In this document: positions 28,907 to 36,190 of the stretch, in pieces | Layout of the letters: every line of letters starts with the position of its first letter | Numbering within the stretch: the stretch's first letter is position 1 | NCBI GenBank assembly: GCA_016234855.1 | Contig: JACRNO010000046.1 | Span: 1-36,190 of the forward strand | Direction: 5' to 3' | DNA: 36,190 nucleotides | Origin: Deltaproteobacteria bacterium | Lineage (GTDB): Bacteria > Desulfobacterota > GWC2-55-46 | Notes under the pieces: generated by a model | What the model saw: only the letters and a program-made list of their open reading frames with translations | Databases searched by the model: none | What the model was told of the DNA's origin: nothing | Position numbers and translations under genes: made by a program

Positions 28907-30070
28907 TTACTTCGCCCTTGCAACGAACCATGCCTCCGGGTCCCTCGGCACCCCCTTCTGTCGTATCTCAAAATAAAGCCCGGGCAAGCCGGTCGGCCCG
29001 CTGTCGCCTACAAGCGCCACGGTCTCGCCAACGGCCGCCTCCGCGCCCTTATCCTTCAATATCCTGGAGAGCTGGGCAAAGAGCGTATAATAGCCGCCCC
29101 CGTGGTCTATAATCATCACCTGACCGTAACCGCGAAGCCAGCCGACATACGCAACCTTGCCCGGGTAGACGTTCTTGACGGGTACGCCAAGCTCAGATTC
29201 AATTATTATACCATTATTGAAGACCTCGGTGTTATATTTCTGATTCCTGACCTTCCCGTACCTTGAGGAGACCATGCCGGCCACCGGCATATCGAGCCGT
29301 CCCTTCATTGAGGCGAACCCGTCGAGGCCCGCGGCCTGCGTCTCACCGGTTCGGAGCCTGGCTATCAAATCCGTAAGCTCGGCCGCGGCCTCGGTAAGCT
29401 CCTTTACGACCTTGAGCCTGCGCCTCTTCTCGTTCTTAACGCCGGCCAGCAGCGCCGTCTTCTTTTTCTTAAGCGACTCGGCCTCGGCCTTCTTCGTCAA
29501 CGCCTCGGCGGCCGCCGCGTTCATCTGGACGCCAAGGGAGGCCAGGCGCGCCTTTTCCGCATCAAGACCGTTGAGATTCCTCTCATAACCGTCGATAAGG
29601 CTGGCGTCCGAATCCATGATCAGCGTAAGGTACTTATGCCGCCTCCCGAGCTCTCCCATCGTATCGGCGGTAAAGACGGCCGCAAGCGCGGTCCCCTTCC
29701 TTATCTTATACATCGCCCGCACCCGGCGGCTGAGCCTTCCGGCCAGGACCTTCTTCTCATCCTCAAGCGCGGCTATGGCCGAGGCGGTCTCGCGCGATTT
29801 GCCATCGAGCTCGGCCTTTGCCTTCCGGGCCGTCTCAAGGGCCTGCCTCTTCGCGGCAATACCCTTGTTGATATCGTCAAGCGCGTCGAGTATGGAGACC
29901 TCGCGCTCCGTAGCCGCGCCAATGGCCTTCTTCTCCTCGCGAATCTTCCGCGTTACGTCCTCAAGCCTCTTCTCCTTCCTTATCGTCTCCCTCGACTGCG
30001 CGGCCGCAACCGGCTGGCCTGACGCCAGAAAGACAAAGGCGGTTACAAAAGGGACGATGGCCTTCAACAT
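28907..30070 (-). CDS. envC: murein hydrolase activator EnvC-like (coiled coil and LytM domain)
   Basis: Start refined to MLKAIVPFVTAFVFLASGQPVAAAQ (signal peptide), overlapping ftsX end by 7 nt; C-terminal degenerate LytM (GMVSSRYGKVRNQKYNTEVFNNGIIIES...GQVMIIDHGGGYYTLFAQL). Confidence 0.9.
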   Translation of the reverse strand: MLKAIVPFVTAFVFLASGQPVAAAQSRETIRKEKRLEDVTRKIREEKKAIGAATEREVSILDALDDINKGIAAKRQALETARKAKAELDGKSRETASAIAALEDEKKVLAGRLSRRVRAMYKIRKGTALAAVFTADTMGELGRRHKYLTLIMDSDASLIDGYERNLNGLDAEKARLASLGVQMNAAAAEALTKKAEAESLKKKKTALLAGVKNEKRRRLKVVKELTEAAAELTDLIARLRTGETQAAGLDGFASMKGRLDMPVAGMVSSRYGKVRNQKYNTEVFNNGIIIESELGVPVKNVYPGKVAYVGWLRGYGQVMIIDHGGGYYTLFAQLSRILKDKGAEAAVGETVALVGDSGPTGLPGLYFEIRQKGVPRDPEAWFVARAK

Positions 30071-30987
30071 GACTTCAGGAACCTCGACGTTGAGAGCAGG
30101 CTGCCCGCGGCGCCGAGGACGATGCCGAAGGCGAAGACCGCGGCAACGGCCATCGTCCAGCTTACCGGCACGTCGACCACGAACCGGAGATAGACGGGCA
30201 TGCGGCTGAGGAGCGCCCAACGCCCGGCGTATATGATGAAGACTGCCAGAAGCCCGCCGATAAGCCCCTGTAGCACCCCCTCGACGAAGAACGGGAGTTT
30301 GATATAATTATCGGTCGCGCCAACGAGGCTCATTATCTCTATCTCGTCCTGCCTCGCGTAGACGGTAAGTCTGACCGTATTCGATACGATAAAGACGGTC
30401 ACGCCAACGAGGAAGATGCCCGCGCCAAAGGCGGCCACCTCGAAGAACCTCAGGAACGCGGCGAACTTCTCCACCCACTCCTGGCTGTACTGAACCTCCT
30501 CGGCCCAGTCCATCTTCTTGAACCGCTCCACCACGCCCGCGGCCTTCGCACCCTCCATATACTCCGGGTCGAGGCGCAGTTCAATCGAGGCGGGCAGCGC
30601 CCCTGCGTCCACGCCCGCAAGCACCGCCTCATGCCCCTTCATCCCGGCCTTGAGCTCGGCATAAGCGTCGTCTTTGGATATATACGCCACGCTCTTGATG
30701 CCCGGCACGGCAAGAGAAGCGCCCTTTATCCTCTCTATGGAGCCGGGCCCGCGCATGGCCGTATCTTTGATATAAACGACGATATGGGTGCGGTCGCCCC
30801 AGGTCGAGACCGCCGCATCAAGGTTGATAAAGACGAAGAGGAACTGGGCGAGGATGGCCAGCGAGAACCCCACGGTAAGCGCCGTGACCACGGTCGTAGC
30901 GAGGTTGTCCCTGACCGAGCCTGTTGCCGAGCCGAGCAGATGAACGATGTTTGAGCCTTTTGACATATCCTTATCAACCTTCCGCAA
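30064..30987 (-). CDS. ftsX: cell division protein FtsX
   Basis: 4-TM permease topology; NTVRLTVYARQDEIEIMSLVGATDNYIKLPFFVEGVLQGLIGG. Confidence 0.94.
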   Translation of the reverse strand: MRKVDKDMSKGSNIVHLLGSATGSVRDNLATTVVTALTVGFSLAILAQFLFVFINLDAAVSTWGDRTHIVVYIKDTAMRGPGSIERIKGASLAVPGIKSVAYISKDDAYAELKAGMKGHEAVLAGVDAGALPASIELRLDPEYMEGAKAAGVVERFKKMDWAEEVQYSQEWVEKFAAFLRFFEVAAFGAGIFLVGVTVFIVSNTVRLTVYARQDEIEIMSLVGATDNYIKLPFFVEGVLQGLIGGLLAVFIIYAGRWALLSRMPVYLRFVVDVPVSWTMAVAAVFAFGIVLGAAGSLLSTSRFLKSC

Positions 30988-31082
30988 CCACGGGATTGCT
31001 TCGCGGAGTTTATCCTGAGCGAAAAACCGAGATTCCTCGCTACGCTCAGAATGACATAGCGAAGGACTCTGTTAGACTCTAT

Positions 31083-31390
31083 TTGTCATTCCCGAGGTCT
31101 TAGTCCCCGACTAATACTTTCGGGGACGAATCCATACCACCCAAAGACACAAAAGACTGGATTCCCGCCAAAAACACGCGGGAATGACGTATATCTGTAG
31201 TTCAGGCCTTCCGGCCTGATACTGCGCGTCCAGCGCCCGTTATTCAGGGCAAATCCCCCGACCCACGCCAATGGGCGTGGGTGCCCCGCCCCCGTGTGCG
31301 CTCGTGTGCGCTAACGTTATGTCTTTGGCGCAACGTTATGTATTTGGCGCCTTTTTCAAAGGGGGAAGTTTAAGCCCTGAGCTACACAAG
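31083..31390. repeat. nested repeat island between ftsE and ftsX
   Basis: CATTCCCG hairpin repeat, REP doublet, inserted CCCCC/GGGGG element, and inserted 10/19-mer cassette. Confidence 0.8.
31293..31351 (+). repeat. 10-mer/19-mer modular cassette, copy B
   Basis: (cgtgtgcgct)x2, then aacgttatgtctttggcgc and aacgttatgtatttggcgc, then c. Confidence 0.85.
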
Positions 31391-31464
31391 ACGACGCACG
31401 TATAATCCAAACCGGCAGGTCTGAGTCTTCACAATAACGGGTTAAGGAATTAATCAGCGGTTCT

Positions 31465-32121
31465 CTAACCTGAGACCACCCTGCCCTGTTCAAGCACAAT
31501 CGCCCTCTTCGCGAACCTGTCGATAAGACCCTGGTCGTGAGTGGCCACTACCACGGTGGTGCCTTTGTTGTTGACCTCTTTAAACAGCTCGATAGTCTCA
31601 AGGGACAGATGCGGGTCGAGGTTGCCCGTCGGCTCGTCGGCGAGTATGATGGCCGGTTCCTTGACAACGGCCCTGGCTATGGCCACGCGCTGCTGCTCGC
31701 CTCCTGAGAGGGTCTCGACCTTGAAGTTGGCCCTGTGCTGCAGCCTGACGTAGCTGAGCGCCCGCGCCACGCGCTTTTTCAGCTCGCCAGTCTCCACCCC
31801 CATGACGCGAAGCGCAAGGGCGACGTTGTCGAAGACGGTCTTGTCGTGCAGGAGCTTGAAGTCCTGAAAAACGAAGCCGATGCGCCTTCGCAGGTAAGGC
31901 ACATCGGAACGCGGTATCTTTATATAATTCCTGCCGTCTATTATGAGCTGACCGCCGGTGGGGGCTTCCGAACCGAACATGATATTGAGAAGGGTGCTCT
32001 TACCCGCGCCCGAAGGGCCGGTGATAAAGACGAACTCGCCCTTTGCCACCTTGAGCGTCACGTCATGGAGCGCCGTGCCGGCGCCCTCAAACGTCTTGTA
32101 GACATGGAATAATTGTATCAT
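31465..32121 (-). CDS. ftsE: cell division ATP-binding protein FtsE
   Basis: Start refined to MIQLFHVYKTFEG; Walker A GPSGAGKST, LSGGEQQRVAIARA, ILADEPTGNLD. Confidence 0.93.
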   Translation of the reverse strand: MIQLFHVYKTFEGAGTALHDVTLKVAKGEFVFITGPSGAGKSTLLNIMFGSEAPTGGQLIIDGRNYIKIPRSDVPYLRRRIGFVFQDFKLLHDKTVFDNVALALRVMGVETGELKKRVARALSYVRLQHRANFKVETLSGGEQQRVAIARAVVKEPAIILADEPTGNLDPHLSLETIELFKEVNNKGTTVVVATHDQGLIDRFAKRAIVLEQGRVVSG

Positions 32122-32365
32122 CACGCTCTGGGCCCGGCGTAGAGCCGGGAGACGGGGCCGGCCCCGGTAATCCGGAAAAACCGGCCTCGACCCTTTCATT
32201 ATCCCAATTGCGATATTTCATGTCAAACGAAATCAGGGCAATCCTATCCTTGATTTTTAGGATTAACATGTATATCATTTAAGTTCACCCGGCGGATACG
32301 CCTGAATGACCGCCCTGAATCCCGCTGACGTCTTGCGCGAGACAAACGCTCCACCACGAAGATTA

Positions 32366-33685
32366 ATGAGAAAGAACATCATCATAATGGGGGCCGCGGG
32401 CCGCGACTTTCACAACTTCAACTGCCTCTACAAAGAGAACATGGAGTGCCGCGTAGCCGCGTTCACGGCCGCTCAGATACCGTTCATCGACGCCCGCACG
32501 TATCCGCCGGAACTCTCCGGCTTTCTCTACCCCAGCGGCATACCCATACACCCGGAGGCCCGGCTCGCGGAACTGATAAAGTCCGAGCGCATCACCGAGG
32601 TGGTCTTCTCGTACAGCGACGTATCCCACGACTACGTCATGCACAGGGCGAGCATCTGCACGGCGCTGGGCGCCGACTTCGTCCTGCTCGGCGCGGAGCA
32701 GACCATGCTCAAATCCGCCAAACCCGTCATCTCGGTATGCGCGGTGCGCACGGGGTGCGGCAAGAGCGGTGTCACGCGCTTTATCGCGAAGACCCTAATG
32801 AGCGCGGGCATAAAGGTCGCAGTCATACGCCATCCCATGCCCTACGGGAATCTCGTCAAACAACGCGTCCAGCGCTTCGAGACCCTCGATGACATAAAGA
32901 ACGCCGAATGCACCATCGAGGAGATGGAAGAATACGTGCCCCTGATAGAGGCCGGGATAAGCGTTTGGGCCGGGGTCGACTACAAAGACGTGCTCTTCAA
33001 GGCGGAACGCGACTGTCAGGTCATAATCTGGGACGGCGGCAACAACGACCTGCCCTTCATCAAGCCCGACCTTGAGATATGCGTGGCCGACGCACTGCGT
33101 CCGGGCCACGAGATATCGTACTACCCCGGGGAGGCGAACCTGCGCAGAGCCCACGCCGTCGTAATCAACAAGACGAATACCGCCCTGCCCGACGACCTCG
33201 ATCACGTGGTCTCCAACATCAGCGCGGCAAACCCCGGCGCAAAGATCGTGACCACCGCCTCCATCGTAAGCATCGAAGGGGGCGCGGATATAAAAGGCAA
33301 AAAATGCCTCGTCATAGAAGACGGCCCCACCCTCACCCACGGCGGCATGACCTACGGCGCCGGGATCATAGCCGCGCGTAACGCCGGAGCCGTGCCCGTT
33401 GACCCGGCGCCGTACGCGGCCGGCTGCATAAAGAAGACGCTTGACGCCTTTCCGAAGATAAAAAACCTTCTGCCGGCCGTCGGCTACTCCAAAGGACAGA
33501 TACACGACCTTGAAACAACGGTCAACAACACGCCGTGCGACATAGTCCTCATAGCTACGCCCGTCGACCTCGCCTCTATCCTCGCCATCAACAAGCCGAG
33601 CGTGCGCGTGAGCTATGAAATTGCCGAAACCACATCGCCTGGGCTTGCCGACATTGTCATCGACTTCGCAAAGGCGCTGAAATGA
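32366..33685 (+). CDS. cyclic 2,3-diphosphoglycerate synthetase-family P-loop protein (COG2403-like)
   Basis: MRKNIIIMGAAGRDFHNFNCLYKEN...VVFSYSDVSHDYVMHRAS...VCAVRTGCGKSGVTRFIAKTL...IWDGGNNDLPFIKPDLEICVADALRPGHE. Confidence 0.85.
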   Translation: MRKNIIIMGAAGRDFHNFNCLYKENMECRVAAFTAAQIPFIDARTYPPELSGFLYPSGIPIHPEARLAELIKSERITEVVFSYSDVSHDYVMHRASICTALGADFVLLGAEQTMLKSAKPVISVCAVRTGCGKSGVTRFIAKTLMSAGIKVAVIRHPMPYGNLVKQRVQRFETLDDIKNAECTIEEMEEYVPLIEAGISVWAGVDYKDVLFKAERDCQVIIWDGGNNDLPFIKPDLEICVADALRPGHEISYYPGEANLRRAHAVVINKTNTALPDDLDHVVSNISAANPGAKIVTTASIVSIEGGADIKGKKCLVIEDGPTLTHGGMTYGAGIIAARNAGAVPVDPAPYAAGCIKKTLDAFPKIKNLLPAVGYSKGQIHDLETTVNNTPCDIVLIATPVDLASILAINKPSVRVSYEIAETTSPGLADIVIDFAKALK

Positions 33686-34527
33686 GGCTATTATCTCTTT
33701 TTGCAAAGAGATATATCGCCGGTATAACCATAGACGACGCGATACGCGCCGGACGCGGGCTTAACGACGCGGGGCTGGCCGCTGCAATAGACAACCTCGG
33801 AGAGGACGCGGCAAGCGTTGAAGAGGCCGCTTCAGCCGTGGCCGAATACCTCTCACTCATCGACGCCATCGCAGCAAGCCGCATCGACGCCGACATCTCC
33901 CTCAAACTCACCCACCTCGGGGCCGGCATATCCGCAGCCATGGCCGAACGAAACGCGGGCATCATCCTGAATAAGGCCGCGGAACACGGCATCTTCGTGC
34001 GCTTCGACATGGAAGGCTCGCGCCACACGCAGACGATAATCGACGTCTTCCGCTCGCTCCATGAACGTTACCCCAACTCAGGGCTTGCCATCCAAAGCTA
34101 TTTGAGGCGCAGCGCCTCGGACATAGCCATGCTCACCGGGCTCGGCGCGAGCATCCGGCTCGTCAAGGGCGCGTACAAAGAGCCGCCCGATATCGCGTTC
34201 GCGGATAAGCGCGAGGTCGACGCAAACTTCTCCGCCCTTATGAAGACGCTTCTGGTCTCAGGAACGAACCCGGCCATAGCCACGCACGACGAGCGGCTGA
34301 TAGAAGAGACAAAGAGGTTCGCCGTTGCCAACGGCATCTCCAAAGACCGTTTTTCGTTCGAGATGCTCCTCGGTATAAAGAGGTCTTTGCAAAGACGCCT
34401 CGCCGCCGAAGGCTACCGGGTGCGCATCTACTGTCCTTACGGCCCGGACTGGATGGCCTACACCGCGCGAAGACTCCGCGAGAGGAAAGAGAATATCTGG
34501 TTCGTCGTGAAAAACATCTTCGATTGA
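33682..34527 (+). CDS. proline dehydrogenase
   Basis: ISLKLTHLGAG...FVRFDMEGSRHTQTIIDVFRSL...LAIQSYLRRS...IRLVKGAYKEPPDIAF...ATHDERLIEE...FEMLLGI...YCPYGPDW; 4-nt overlap with the preceding gene. Confidence 0.92.
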   Translation: MRLLSLFAKRYIAGITIDDAIRAGRGLNDAGLAAAIDNLGEDAASVEEAASAVAEYLSLIDAIAASRIDADISLKLTHLGAGISAAMAERNAGIILNKAAEHGIFVRFDMEGSRHTQTIIDVFRSLHERYPNSGLAIQSYLRRSASDIAMLTGLGASIRLVKGAYKEPPDIAFADKREVDANFSALMKTLLVSGTNPAIATHDERLIEETKRFAVANGISKDRFSFEMLLGIKRSLQRRLAAEGYRVRIYCPYGPDWMAYTARRLRERKENIWFVVKNIFD

Positions 34528-34560
34528 CGGGATTTGCGAGCGATCAGTGGTCTCTCCCGA

Positions 34561-34695
34561 CTGTATCAGCCCGGCGGGCGGCGGGAGGAAACTCCCGCCG
34601 CCACATCAGCGCCATTTTGTGCCGTCAGGAGTTTCCTCCTGACGGCATCACCACACGTATGACGGCAACAACCCGTTCCTGCCGCGCTGATACAG
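34561..34695. repeat. REPIN/MITE-like element with terminal inverted repeats and two internal hairpins
   Basis: CTGTATCAGC ... GCTGATACAG; hairpin GGCGGCGGGAG-GAAA-CTCCCGCCGCC (34577-34602) and GCCGTCAGGAG-TTTC-CTCCTGACGGC (34621-34646). Confidence 0.85.
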
Positions 34696-34776
34696 CCGCG
34701 AAACGCAGCCTATCTATTGCCATAACTCGTATTTTATATAATAATTAAAGGATATGCGGGAGGCTGCGGGATATTA

Positions 34777-35559
34777 ATGCACAGAAACGGTTGGCGCACC
34801 ATAACCGTGACCACGGGACTGTCCTGGCTCATGAAGCTCATGATGACGGGACTCATACCCTATGAGATCTCCAGGGGCGAATACCTCTTCGTCGTCGGCA
34901 CGGTCGCGGCAGTCGGCATATCCCTTGTGCCGAGCATAGTCGAGAGGAATTACCGCGTAACGCTCCCTTTCGAGCTCGACCTGCTCATTACCCTCTCTCT
35001 CTTTCTCCATACATTTCTCGGCGAGGGCATGGACTTTTACCAGCGCTTCCACCATTGGGACAAGCTCCTGCACCTCTACGGCGGCTCGGTCGTGGCCGTG
35101 CTCGGCTTCGTAACCGTCTACACGCTCCATTATACGCGCAAGGTGCGCCTGTCCATCCCGCTCATCGGTTTTTTCACCATCATCTTCGCCCTCGCCGTCG
35201 GCGCGCTCTGGGAGATAGGCGAGTTCACCGTGGACAGCATCTTCATACGCCACACGCAGGACGACCTGCCCGACACCATGTGGGACCTTATTGACGACCT
35301 TATCGGCGGAACCATGGCCGCGGGCCTGGGCATGCTCTATGTAAGATACACCAACAAGGCCGCCAGAAAAAGACTGGCAAGACCGCTCGGCGAGGTCTTC
35401 GGCCTCGGCGCAAGGATAGACAGGGTGCGCCAACGGTTCAAACGGCGGAAACACTCCCGCCATTACGACGCGGAACAGGCCCAGGGCGGGCCGAACGGGA
35501 CGCGCATCCCGGCGACGGATAAGAAAAAGCCCGGCGCCCCGCCGGATGTTAATCATTGA
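34777..35559 (+). CDS. DUF2238-like integral membrane protein
   Basis: Multi-TM; RFHHWDKLLHLYGG...ALWEIGEFTVD...DTMWDLIDDLIGGTMAAGLGMLY. Confidence 0.8.
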   Translation: MHRNGWRTITVTTGLSWLMKLMMTGLIPYEISRGEYLFVVGTVAAVGISLVPSIVERNYRVTLPFELDLLITLSLFLHTFLGEGMDFYQRFHHWDKLLHLYGGSVVAVLGFVTVYTLHYTRKVRLSIPLIGFFTIIFALAVGALWEIGEFTVDSIFIRHTQDDLPDTMWDLIDDLIGGTMAAGLGMLYVRYTNKAARKRLARPLGEVFGLGARIDRVRQRFKRRKHSRHYDAEQAQGGPNGTRIPATDKKKPGAPPDVNH

Positions 35560-35624
35560 CGCCGGAAGCCTGACAAGACCCTCAAATCATCTTCACATAT
35601 CGACAACCCAAGAGGAGGCACCAG

Positions 35625-35957
35625 ATGGAGACCTACTACAACCCGGCGGACCTCGGCAAGTTCGCCTCAGTCGGCGAGGGCGCGCCGGAACTCTGGAAGA
35701 AGTTCAACGAATGGTACGGCGCGGTCTTTGCGGAAGGCGCGCTCACAGAGCGCGAGAAGGCGCTCATCGCGCTTGCGGTGGCGCACGCGGTGCAATGCCC
35801 TTACTGCATAGACGCCTACACCCAGGCCTGCCTTGAGAAAGGCTCGAACAACGAGCAGATGACCGAGGCCGTGCACGTGGCCGCGGCCATCAAAGGCGGG
35901 GCCGCGCTCGTCCACGGTGTGCAGATGAAGAACGCCGCCGAAAAGATAGGGATGTAG
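35625..35957 (+). CDS. carboxymuconolactone decarboxylase/AhpD-family protein of the arsenosugar-associated peroxidase-like type
   Basis: YYNPADLGKFASVGEGAPELWKKFNEWYGAVFAEGALTEREKALIALAVAHAVQCPYCIDAYTQACLEKG; CxxC. Confidence 0.88.
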   Translation: METYYNPADLGKFASVGEGAPELWKKFNEWYGAVFAEGALTEREKALIALAVAHAVQCPYCIDAYTQACLEKGSNNEQMTEAVHVAAAIKGGAALVHGVQMKNAAEKIGM

Positions 35958-35959
35958 CC

Positions 35960-36190
35960 GTGGATACGACCGTGACGGCGGAAGAAATAATACTCAACCA
36001 ACCCGGTCGGTTTGACGCCGCGCTTGCGGCGTCAAACCTCTATCCTCTGACGGCCTCCGGTATAACGACCCTGCAGATGAACCTCGGCAAGCGCTGCAAC
36101 CTTGCGTGCAGGCACTGCCACGTGCAGGCCGGGCCGCACAGGATAGAACAGATGACGCGGGAGACGATGGAGGCGTGCGTGGAGACGCTT
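35960..36190 (+). CDS. radical SAM protein, ArsS-like, N-terminus only (runs off window)
   Basis: GTG start; translation ...LTASGITTLQMNLGKRCNLACRHCHVQAGPHRIEQMTRETMEACVETL with CxxxCxxC. Not in the supplied ORF track. Confidence 0.85.
   Translation, partial: MDTTVTAEEIILNQPGRFDAALAASNLYPLTASGITTLQMNLGKRCNLACRHCHVQAGPHRIEQMTRETMEACVETL

Overview
36.2-kb bacterial chromosomal segment, probably from an anaerobe; I could not assign a taxon without searches. The left half (1-15438, minus strand) is one long redox and carbon cluster: mdh, two-part class I fumarase, hdrC-hdrB-hdrA, flxD-, flxC-, flxB- and flxA-like genes, soluble fumarate reductase frdB and frdA, then the start of sucC, which is absent from the ORF track. 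It reads as the malate-fumarate-succinate-succinyl-CoA arm of the TCA cycle combined with a FlxABCD-HdrABC-type NADH / electron-bifurcating module. Small accessory genes (HicAB, DUF4258/YgiT-type pair, a putative PD-(D/E)XK-fold protein, a PNPOx-like protein) and MITE-like repeats sit between its genes. Next come tRNA-Pro and tRNA-Arg, glnA-glnB, a YacP-like NYN gene, a complete glycine cleavage system (gcvT-H-PA-PB), and an envelope/division block (ftsE, ftsX, envC, ctpA, hemerythrin, yibQ-like). On the plus strand follow a cyclic-2,3-DPG-synthetase-family gene overlapping a proline dehydrogenase, a DUF2238-like membrane protein, and the edge of an ArsE/ArsS-like (arsenosugar-type) locus. The most unusual non-coding signals are: (i) three 30-nt GGTTATC-type repeats, each exactly 4 nt upstream of a start codon in the same operon; (ii) a tiny modular 10-mer/19-mer cassette present three times, each time inside another repeat; (iii) a triple-nested repeat separating ftsE from ftsX; (iv) a duplicated flxA 3' tail; (v) a REPIN-like element whose two hairpin loops are complementary. 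No transposase, CRISPR array or rRNA was seen.
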